From: an uncultured Prevotella sp.
Lineage (GTDB): Bacteria; Bacteroidota; Bacteroidia; Bacteroidales; Bacteroidaceae
DNA length: 5,705 nt
Reading direction: 5' to 3'
Assembly: GCA_938018155.1 (NCBI GenBank)
Contig: CALIIG010000011.1
Location: forward strand, 1 to 5,705
This document shows, in pieces, positions 1-5,705 of this stretch; the stretch's first letter is position 1; every line of letters starts with the position of its first letter. Position numbers and translations under genes: made by a program. The notes under the pieces were generated by a model. The model did not search any database, was not told where the DNA came from, and worked only from the letters and a program-made list of their open reading frames with translations.

Positions 1-343
1 TTTCGAACATCAAGATGCCGACTATATTGAGTCGCCTTACAGCCAAACCTCATTGCTCGATTTAGAGTATAACCTGCGGAGTATACGCTCAATCTGGTAT
101 GCCACAACTGACGGGACGGCCAAACAAGGCAACGCATCGTTCGACACATATCTGAAGAAAAACAACCCTGCACTGGCAGCAAAGGTGGAACAACAGCTGC
201 AAAAATGTGACAATGCACTGCGTAATATCCCAACCCCGTTTGTGTCGAATTGCCACGATAACCGTGTAAAAGCTGCCAGCGATGAGTTTATTGCACTGTC
301 GTCCGTGCTTGGCGAGGCCGGAGATTATATCCAGAGCCACTAA
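1..343 (+). CDS. Imelysin-like (peptidase M75 family) protein, C-terminal fragment
   Basis: The reading frame is open from base 2 to a TAA stop at 341-343 and gives the last 113 residues of a protein whose start lies outside the window. The segment around residues 10-30 (ESPYSQTSLLDLEYNLRSI) and the following helices resemble the C-terminal repeat of imelysin-family proteins, where an SPFS-like motif leads into a helix binding the other half of the bundle. Imelysins are periplasmic or outer-membrane-attached helical proteins, often iron-regulated and linked to iron or haem uptake; peptidase activity is doubtful for most members. The family GxHxxE motif and any lipoprotein signal would lie upstream and cannot be checked. 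Two cysteines (in QKCDN and SNCHD) could form a disulfide in the envelope (inference). The next gene starts 56 bp downstream on the same strand, so co-transcription is likely. Family assignment is by recognition of the sequence only and is moderately firm. Confidence 0.72.
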   Translation, partial: FEHQDADYIESPYSQTSLLDLEYNLRSIRSIWYATTDGTAKQGNASFDTYLKKNNPALAAKVEQQLQKCDNALRNIPTPFVSNCHDNRVKAASDEFIALSSVLGEAGDYIQSH

Positions 344-399
344 GCATAAGGCCTGAAACACAACGATATTACATCAGTTTACATATTAACAAAAGCATT

Positions 400-2664
400 A
401 TGATTAAGAAAATTGCGGCAGCATTGTACGTCTTTGTCATCGTATTGATGGCTGCTGCATCAATTATAGAGAACTTTGAAGGCACGCCTTTTGCCCACCA
501 ATACATATATGGAACGTGGTGGTTTACAACGGTATGGGCGTTACTTGCCGGCTTGGGCATCGCTTATTTGCTGAAGCAAAGGGTAAGGAAATGGGACATC
601 CTGCTGCTCCATCTTTCTTTTGTTGTTATTCTGTTGGGGGCTTTTCTAACCCACATGCTATCGTATAGTGGCATGGTTCATCTCCGTGGCGACCAGCCGA
701 CCAATCAGTATATCGAAATGGTTTCAATGGAAAGGACTGAGAAACACACGCTTCCTTTTTATGTCCGCTTAGATAAATTCGACGTCAAATACCACAGCGG
801 GACCGAGGCAGCAGCCGATTATGCTACCCACTTTTCGATTATAGACGGCCCAAATACTATCCATGCGAAGGTATCAATGAACCATATTTTCAACTACCGT
901 GGCGTGCGATTCTACCAGGCCAGCTACGATAACGATAACATGGGAAGCTATTTAAGTGTTAACTGTGACCCGTGGGGAGTAACCGTTACTTACACAGGCT
1001 ATGCCATGTTATTCTTTGCTTTACTATGGTTATTGATTGACCCAAAAGGCACTTTCCGCCGTTTACTTTCGTCTCCATTATTAAAAAAGGGGGTATTAAC
1101 TATCATATTACTTGCCACGTTTAGCATTATTCCACAGCAATCGCGTGCTGCAACCACCATCGATAAGGCGACAGCCACGAGCTTTGGCAACCTTTTCGTC
1201 AACTATAACAACCGTATCTGTCCGCTCCAAACGCTGGCCATCGACTTCACCAGGAAGATATACGGCAAACGACACTACGGCGATGCCAATGCCGAACAAG
1301 TATTGATGAGTTGGATTTTCTATGCCGACCAATGGAATAATGAACCTGTTATTAAGGTAACCAGCAGCGAAATGCGCTCTCGTTTCGGTTTGCCCGAATA
1401 CACCTGCCTCAATGCTTTTTTCCATAATGGCGAATATACTCTCGGACGTTATGCTGCCGAATATCAGCAAGGACAAACTGATGCCTTTCACAAAGCGTGC
1501 GCAGAAACGGACAATAAAATAACACTTATCATGCAATTACAGCAGGGTAGCCTGCTAACCGTGCTGCCCGACACTCACAATGGCAGAACAACGTGGTATG
1601 CTCCATCCGATAGTCTGCCTCAGCAATTGGGGCGAACAAAGATACTTTTCTTCAAAAACATTTTCCCCATGATGTATAGTCAGGTTACGTCGGGACAGGA
1701 AACCACAACACGTATGCTCATTGACAAACTGGCTTTATATCAGAAAAAAAATGGCGGTACCAGCATACCAACCTACAATCAGGTTAAAGCCGAACACATT
1801 TATAATGCTATTCCCTTTGCAACGGTTCTTTTTATCGTGAACCTCAGTTTAGGTTTCGTTGCGCTTTTGCTCACTATTCGCAGAATGACCACGAAACAAG
1901 CTCCCATGCTTTCTGTCCAACAGAAATGGGCAAACCGTTGTTTGCCCGGCATGCTTGCGCTGTCGTTCCTGGCCCTTTCCTTCTCTTTGGCCTTGCGCTG
2001 GCTTATATCAGGCAACATACCTTTAAGCAACGGCTACGAATCAATGCTGGCTGTAGCCTGGTTCGTTCAGCTGTTAAGTATCATTGCTTACCGCAAGGCC
2101 CGCATTGTTTTGGTATTTGGTTTCCTGCTCTCCGGCTTCTTTTTGCTGGTAAGTCACATCTCACAGATGGACCCTGCCATAGGTCAGATGATGCCCGTTC
2201 TTAACTCACCGCTGTTAAGTATACACGTAAGCATCATCATGATGAGCTATGCTCTGCTTGCGCTAACGTTTATATGTGGCCTTACTGCCTTTATTATCAT
2301 GGGCATCAGCCATTTACATAAAACGGCTTCCACAACGCCGTCGCACATCAATACCCAAATAGAGAGCCTGCAAGTGCTTAGCCGTATATTCCTCTACCCT
2401 GCCGTAACTACCATGGGATTGGGTATATTCATCGGTGCAATATGGGCCAATATAAGCTGGGGAACGTACTGGAGCTGGGACCCGAAGGAAACATGGGCGC
2501 TCATTACCTTTATGATTTACGCCGTGGTTCTGCATACACAGAGCCTGCCTGCACTCGGCAAGCCCGGGGCTTATCACCTTTATATGGTTATCGCTTTCCT
2601 TAGTATTATCATGACTTACTTTGGTGTGAACTACATTTTAGGCGGTATGCACTCATACGCATAA
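400..2664 (+). CDS. ccsA: Fused ResB/CcsA cytochrome c biogenesis protein (CcsBA, System II)
   Basis: This 754-residue inner-membrane protein should carry haem across the membrane and attach it to CXXCH motifs of apocytochromes c in the periplasm. The ResB-like half has membrane segments near residues 3-23, 41-57, 66-88 and 198-214, with a periplasmic loop at 89-197. A further segment (231-248) precedes a large periplasmic domain (249-470). The CcsA half has segments near 471-494, 512-534, 546-563, 569-586, 606-634, 662-682, 697-715 and 725-747. Its WWD haem-handling motif WGTYWSWDPKETWA is at 687-700. By spacing and topology H609 and H751 look like the periplasmic haem ligands and H71 and H712 like the inner-leaflet pair known from Helicobacter CcsBA. 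Positive-inside charge (KQRVRK, RRMTTK, YRKAR) supports this topology. The protein is shorter than the roughly 900-residue epsilonproteobacterial fusions. The ATG at 400 starts directly before the first membrane segment and has an A-rich leader. Function is confident; the exact cytochrome clients are not visible. Confidence 0.93.
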   Translation: MIKKIAAALYVFVIVLMAAASIIENFEGTPFAHQYIYGTWWFTTVWALLAGLGIAYLLKQRVRKWDILLLHLSFVVILLGAFLTHMLSYSGMVHLRGDQPTNQYIEMVSMERTEKHTLPFYVRLDKFDVKYHSGTEAAADYATHFSIIDGPNTIHAKVSMNHIFNYRGVRFYQASYDNDNMGSYLSVNCDPWGVTVTYTGYAMLFFALLWLLIDPKGTFRRLLSSPLLKKGVLTIILLATFSIIPQQSRAATTIDKATATSFGNLFVNYNNRICPLQTLAIDFTRKIYGKRHYGDANAEQVLMSWIFYADQWNNEPVIKVTSSEMRSRFGLPEYTCLNAFFHNGEYTLGRYAAEYQQGQTDAFHKACAETDNKITLIMQLQQGSLLTVLPDTHNGRTTWYAPSDSLPQQLGRTKILFFKNIFPMMYSQVTSGQETTTRMLIDKLALYQKKNGGTSIPTYNQVKAEHIYNAIPFATVLFIVNLSLGFVALLLTIRRMTTKQAPMLSVQQKWANRCLPGMLALSFLALSFSLALRWLISGNIPLSNGYESMLAVAWFVQLLSIIAYRKARIVLVFGFLLSGFFLLVSHISQMDPAIGQMMPVLNSPLLSIHVSIIMMSYALLALTFICGLTAFIIMGISHLHKTASTTPSHINTQIESLQVLSRIFLYPAVTTMGLGIFIGAIWANISWGTYWSWDPKETWALITFMIYAVVLHTQSLPALGKPGAYHLYMVIAFLSIIMTYFGVNYILGGMHSYA

Positions 2665-2692
2665 GCCTGTTCTATTGCACATCAAATAATTA

Positions 2693-2724
2693 CCCCGCCA
2701 GTCTTCTTACACAGACTGGCGGGG
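2693..2724. terminator. Hairpin terminator, probably bidirectional
   Basis: A perfect inverted repeat pairs CCCCGCCAGTCT (2693-2704) with AGACTGGCGGGG (2713-2724), giving a 12-bp GC-rich stem and an 8-nt loop. It sits 28 bp after the ccsA stop and 44 bp beyond the rny stop, between convergent genes. The flanks are A/T-rich (ATAATTA on the left, GAAATAATAAT on the right), but neither strand has a clean U-tract, so termination strength is uncertain. No other gene or site is seen in the 104-bp intergenic region. Confidence 0.78.
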
Positions 2725-2768
2725 GAAATAATAATATGACGTTCAGGCAACAAGCCCTTCCTTATATC

Positions 2769-4304
2769 TTACTTGGCGTAAGCTACCGAGCGCGTTTCGC
2801 GAATAACGGTAATTTTAACCTGACCGGGATAAGTCATCTCATTTTGTATCTTCGTCGCTATTTCGTCACTCAGCTTCGTACTTTCCTCATCGGTCATCTT
2901 ATCTGCGCCTACAATTACGCGAAGTTCGCGGCCGGCCTGTATGGCATACGTCTTTGTTACACCGGGATAACTCATGGCAATGGCCTCAAGATCGTTCAAA
3001 CGTTTGATATAAGCCTCCACTATCTCGCGGCGGGCACCGGGCCGGGCACCCGAAATGGCATCGCAAACCTGTACGATTGGTGCCAGCAGGGTTTTCATTT
3101 CAACCTCATCATGGTGAGCGGCAATGGCGTTAACAATATCAGGTTTTTCCTTACAGCGTTCGGCCATCTTGGCTCCAAGCAGTGCGTGTGGCAGCTCACT
3201 CTCCTCATCGGGCACCTTACCGATGTCGTGAAGCAAGCCTGCACGCTTGGCCTTTTTGGGGTTAAGTCCCAGCTCCGACGCCATAACGGCACACAGATTA
3301 GCGGTTTCACGCGCATGCTGCAACAGGTTCTGGCCGTACGAAGAACGATATTTCATTTTACCGATAATGCGGATAAGGTCGGGGTGCAAGCCATGAATAC
3401 CGAGGTCGATAGCCGTGCGTTTACCCGTCTCTATGATTTCGTTCTCAAGCTGTTTCTTCACTTTTGCAACTACTTCCTCAATGCGGGCCGGGTGAATACG
3501 GCCGTCGGCTACCAGCTGATGCAGTGCAAGGCGGCAAACCTCACGGCGTACAGGGTCGAAGGCTGAGATGACAATCGACTCCGGTGTGTCATCAACGACG
3601 ATCTCTACACCCGTTGCAGCTTCAAGGGCACGGATGTTACGGCCTTCCCGTCCTATGATACGGCCTTTCACTTCGTCGTTTTCAATATGGAAAACGCTTA
3701 CTGAATTTTCTATGGCTGTTTCAGTAGCCACACGCTGAATAGTTTGTATTACTATCTTCCTGGCTTTCTGGTTGGCGTCCAATTTAGCCTGATCAACCAC
3801 CTCGTTGATATAGCTTGCCGCATCCATGCGGGCCTTGTCCTTCATGCTTTCAATCAGACGGTTTTTGGCTTCCTCGGCCGAAAGGCCCGACAGCTCTTCA
3901 AGTTTAACACGCTCCTGCTCAACCATCTTTTCGAGGTCCTGCTGCTTAGCGGTCAGGATTTTCTTTTCATTTTCTATCCTTACCTGCTCCTGCTCAACAT
4001 CTTCCTTGCGTCGTCCGAGTTCCTCCTGACGCTGATTGAGCGATATTTCGCGCTGTTTCAAACGGTTTTCGCCCTGTTGAATTTTCTGGTTACGCTGCTG
4101 AACCTCTTTCTCCAGCTCGCTTTTCTTGTTCAGAAACTTCTCTTTTACCTCAAGAAGTTTTTTCTCTTTGATGACGTCTGCATCCCTTTTGGCTGCCTCC
4201 ATCAACTGATTATATTTCCCGTTAATTACATAGCGGAAAACTACATAGCCGGCAATTCCTCCTATAATTAAGGCTGCTGCGACTGCGATTATTGTACCTG
4301 TCAT
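2769..4304 (-). CDS. rny: Ribonuclease Y
   Basis: This 511-residue protein is the membrane-anchored endoribonuclease that begins decay of many mRNAs. Domains in order: one N-terminal membrane segment (about residues 4-26); a long charged coiled coil (about 30-185, rich in K, E and Q); a KH RNA-binding domain (about 200-265) with the GxxG loop IIGREGRN at 216-223; an HD hydrolase domain with candidate metal ligands H330, H359-D360 (LLHDIGK) and D415; and the usual C-terminal domain (about 425-511) with [11 protein letters not shown] at 417-427. The length is close to the roughly 520 residues of the Bacillus subtilis enzyme, and all key motifs are intact. The ATG at 4304 is immediately followed by the membrane anchor. 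It lies 37 bp after zapA on the same strand with no promoter match in the gap, so it is probably read through from the zapA transcript. Identification is very secure. Confidence 0.97.
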   Translation of the reverse strand: MTGTIIAVAAALIIGGIAGYVVFRYVINGKYNQLMEAAKRDADVIKEKKLLEVKEKFLNKKSELEKEVQQRNQKIQQGENRLKQREISLNQRQEELGRRKEDVEQEQVRIENEKKILTAKQQDLEKMVEQERVKLEELSGLSAEEAKNRLIESMKDKARMDAASYINEVVDQAKLDANQKARKIVIQTIQRVATETAIENSVSVFHIENDEVKGRIIGREGRNIRALEAATGVEIVVDDTPESIVISAFDPVRREVCRLALHQLVADGRIHPARIEEVVAKVKKQLENEIIETGKRTAIDLGIHGLHPDLIRIIGKMKYRSSYGQNLLQHARETANLCAVMASELGLNPKKAKRAGLLHDIGKVPDEESELPHALLGAKMAERCKEKPDIVNAIAAHHDEVEMKTLLAPIVQVCDAISGARPGARREIVEAYIKRLNDLEAIAMSYPGVTKTYAIQAGRELRVIVGADKMTDEESTKLSDEIATKIQNEMTYPGQVKITVIRETRSVAYAK

Positions 4305-4342
4305 TTATCTTTATGGTTATAAGTTATTCTCTGTTGAGCGTA

Positions 4343-4648
4343 TCACTTCGTCTTCAACTCAGTTTCAATTTCGGAAGTAAGCTGCCGGAGAATATCGTCA
4401 TAAGGCTTTGTATCGTTTCGTTGCAATTCTCTCTGCAAACGAAGACCCAGGTCAACCATTGCAAAATAAGTAATTTCCTTATCGGTTTTAAGACCTTTGT
4501 AATTGGCATAATATACGTTTAAGAGCTCGTTTATAAGCTCAGCATCTCTTCGATACAGCGATTCCTCGTCGCGGGGAACCTTTAGCTTTATCTCTTCATC
4601 GTAGATATTCAGCCTTATGGTAATCTTATTCAGTTCGTCTTCCGGCAT
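4343..4648 (-). CDS. zapA: Cell division protein ZapA
   Basis: With the start at 4648 the product has 101 residues, the usual size for ZapA. ZapA is a cytoplasmic protein that dimerises or tetramerises, binds FtsZ and bundles its protofilaments at the division site. The N-terminus holds two short beta strands (KITIRLNIYDEEIKLKV, residues 8-24), then the family-typical PRDEESLYRRDAELINELLN (25-44), then a long helix to the C-terminus likely forming the coiled-coil dimer. An in-frame ATG at 4684 would add 12 residues but would overlap the upstream gene by 28 bp. The ATG at 4648 lies 8 bp after that gene's stop and has GGAAG three bases upstream, so it is preferred. It is followed by rny after 37 bp. 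Sequence similarity to ZapA is moderate, as is normal in Bacteroidetes, but length, layout and gene order agree. Confidence 0.88.
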   Translation of the reverse strand: MPEDELNKITIRLNIYDEEIKLKVPRDEESLYRRDAELINELLNVYYANYKGLKTDKEITYFAMVDLGLRLQRELQRNDTKPYDDILRQLTSEIETELKTK

Positions 4649-4656
4649 GGCTTCCG

Positions 4657-4950
4657 TTACTTTCCACTCAGCAGCGTGATACACTTGTTGACATCTCTGA
4701 TGAGCTTATTCACTCTTTTGCGCGACGTTTCAATATCACCGTCGCTCACTGCAAGCATTTTTGCCATTTTAAGATTGTCGTAATCACGGCGGACACACGA
4801 AAGTTTTTCTTCAACATCACGCAGTTGCCTGTCGCGTTCGCCAACCATAGCGTGAAGCTCTGCATTCTCTTTCTTCAGTTCCTGATACTGGAGAAGCATT
4901 TGCCTTACGCGGGTAGCGAAAGTGTTGATAAGCCTTTCGTTGGCATCCAT
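4657..4950 (-). CDS. Small coiled-coil protein upstream of zapA (possibly ZapB-like)
   Basis: This is a conserved-type hypothetical protein of 97 residues if started at the ATG at 4950. Residues 2-65 are strongly helical and charged with heptad-like hydrophobics (for example VRQMLLQYQELKKENAEL), predicting a coiled coil. The tail (about 68-97: VSDGDIETSRKRVNKLIRDV then NKCITLLSGK) is a second short helix. There is no signal peptide or membrane segment, so it should be cytoplasmic. An in-frame ATG at 5043 would give 128 residues. I prefer 4950 because the extra 31 residues look unlike the rest of the protein and because a promoter-like sequence lies in that stretch, 17 nt before 4950. It ends 8 bp before zapA and is surely co-transcribed. 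A role as a ZapA partner, comparable to the ZapB coiled coil of E. coli, is inference from size, fold and position; no sequence homology can be claimed. Confidence 0.78.
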   Translation of the reverse strand: MDANERLINTFATRVRQMLLQYQELKKENAELHAMVGERDRQLRDVEEKLSCVRRDYDNLKMAKMLAVSDGDIETSRKRVNKLIRDVNKCITLLSGK

Positions 4951-4967
4951 ACTGGTGTATTTGCCTG

Positions 4968-4999
4968 CAAATTTAACTTTTTTATATCGTTCCAACAAG
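4968..4999 (-). promoter_or_regulatory. Candidate Bacteroidetes-type promoter for the coiled-coil gene, zapA and rny
   Basis: On the minus strand TAAATTTG (4975-4968) matches all fixed positions of the Bacteroidetes -7 consensus TAnnTTTG. CTTG (4999-4996), 20 nt upstream, matches three of four positions of the -33 TTTG element. The -7 box ends 17 nt before the ATG at 4950, which would give a very short leader. The match was found by eye; short AT-rich motifs occur by chance, so it is a candidate only. Confidence 0.45.
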
Positions 5000-5049
5000 A
5001 TTTCGGGCCTAATTCTTTGCTTAAACGGCAATAAAAGGCTCATGGAATA

Positions 5050-5703
5050 TTAACGCCTTCCCAGTTTTTTCTCGGCGGCTGCAGCCTCTTCTTTCGATGG
5101 TGCCGGCTCCTTTTTGGCCAGCATTACTACCTGAAACACGAAGTCGGTAATCCACTTTTCTGAGAAATTAAGCTTCGTGTTGTATTTGCGAATATTCATG
5201 ACAGCCTTGATCACACTGGGGTCGGTGTAGCTGTTTTTCGTAAAAATGTCCTGCACCGTACTGGCTGTCATGCGATAGATGGCTTTTTTAAATATCGACG
5301 GTACGCGCAGTTTGAACTTCATTAAATTGCCCATCAGCATCATCATATCCTGCGTAAAGTTCTGGAATTGTACCAGATAAACCTGCATATCAGGCAGTTT
5401 TTTACAGTTGCGACGCACGCTCTGGTCAATCTCCTTAAAGAAATTGTCGTCGGTTTTGTATATTTCTCTCATCATCTTGCGGCAATGGCTCTTCTCACCT
5501 ATGCCCAGCTTGTTGTTCTGCGTAGGCACGTGCAGCGTTGTCTTAAACATGCGCAAGTCGGGCAACATGGCCAGATTGGTAATACCCAGCTGGGCTGCAA
5601 GCGATGCCTGGAAGTAAACACGGACAAGCGTCATGTAGTCTTCCATCCCCCCACTTCTGGCTTCTGTTTTCTTCTTATTGAAAATCTTTGATAATAATCC
5701 CAT
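5050..5703 (-). CDS. Conserved hypothetical protein, 217 aa, unknown function
   Basis: The gene is complete, with ATG at 5703-5701 and TAA at 5052-5050, but its upstream region is cut off by the window edge. I do not recognise a characterised family; it resembles uncharacterised proteins of Bacteroidales. It opens with a short basic amphipathic stretch (MGLLSKIFNKKK, residues 1-12), followed by a mostly helical, Met- and Phe-rich, Lys/Arg-rich body (about 20-197) and a charged Ala/Lys/Glu tail (about 197-217). There is no signal peptide, no clear membrane span and no recognisable catalytic motif. Two cysteines (C74, C100) are isolated. The N-terminus could contact the membrane as an amphipathic helix (inference). 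It is on the same strand as the coiled-coil gene, zapA and rny, about 100 bp ahead of the preferred start of the next gene, so it may share their transcript by read-through. That placement is the only hint to function. Confidence 0.8.
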   Translation of the reverse strand: MGLLSKIFNKKKTEARSGGMEDYMTLVRVYFQASLAAQLGITNLAMLPDLRMFKTTLHVPTQNNKLGIGEKSHCRKMMREIYKTDDNFFKEIDQSVRRNCKKLPDMQVYLVQFQNFTQDMMMLMGNLMKFKLRVPSIFKKAIYRMTASTVQDIFTKNSYTDPSVIKAVMNIRKYNTKLNFSEKWITDFVFQVVMLAKKEPAPSKEEAAAAEKKLGRR

Positions 5704-5705
5704 AG

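Noticed and set aside
344..399. Possible promoter or regulatory site between the imelysin gene and ccsA.
   Set aside because: No TAnnTTTG element or hairpin is seen in the 56-bp gap; it is best read as an intra-operon spacer.
1108..1536. A 142-codon open frame on the minus strand within ccsA.
   Set aside because: It is antisense to a clear membrane protein gene and has no recognisable domain or start context.
2234..2246. ATCATCATGATGA, containing a short palindrome (CATCATGATG).
   Set aside because: It lies inside ccsA and is explained by Ile/Met codons in a membrane segment; it is too short to support an operator.
2736..3566. A long open frame (276 codons) on the + strand opposite rny.
   Set aside because: It is fully antisense to the well-supported RNase Y gene, its translation resembles no protein family, and it starts within the terminator region. 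It is a shadow of rny codon use.
4305..4342. Possible 6S RNA site, since ssrS often lies just downstream of zapA in proteobacteria.
   Set aside because: The gap between zapA and rny is only 38 bases, far too short for a 6S RNA of about 180 nt, and no stem structure is visible.

Overview
The window looks like a chromosomal piece of a Bacteroidales bacterium, most likely Prevotella or a close relative. Four things point there: a fused ResB/CcsA haem-export protein with a large extra periplasmic domain, an imelysin-family gene beside it, the order coiled-coil gene - zapA - rny, and A-rich leaders without strong Shine-Dalgarno sites, plus one match to the Bacteroidetes promoter consensus (TAnnTTTG). 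The genus assignment is an inference from protein flavour and not a measured result.

Left half, + strand (1-2664): the C-terminal end of an imelysin-like (peptidase M75 family) protein is followed after 56 bp by a complete 754-residue cytochrome c biogenesis protein. This protein joins a ResB/CcsB-like half to a CcsA half (System II). The short gap and lack of a visible promoter suggest one transcript. Imelysins are envelope proteins linked to iron or haem, and CcsBA exports and attaches haem, so the pair fits an envelope iron/haem theme.

Middle (2665-2768): a 104-bp intergenic region separates two convergent transcription units. It holds a perfect 12-bp stem hairpin that probably terminates transcription from both sides.

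Right half, - strand (5703 down to 2769): four genes read in the order conserved unknown protein (217 aa), small coiled-coil protein (about 97 aa), zapA (about 101 aa), rny (511 aa). The coiled-coil gene and zapA are 8 bp apart and zapA and rny 37 bp apart, so they look co-transcribed. A candidate promoter lies just ahead of the coiled-coil gene. ZapA supports FtsZ-ring assembly, the coiled-coil protein may be a ZapB-like partner (inference), and RNase Y is the membrane-anchored endonuclease that starts mRNA decay.

No RNA genes, mobile elements, CRISPR arrays or recent-transfer signatures were seen. The region looks like ordinary core genome. The least understood items are the 217-aa protein, the coiled-coil protein and the cysteine-containing central domain of the CcsBA fusion.
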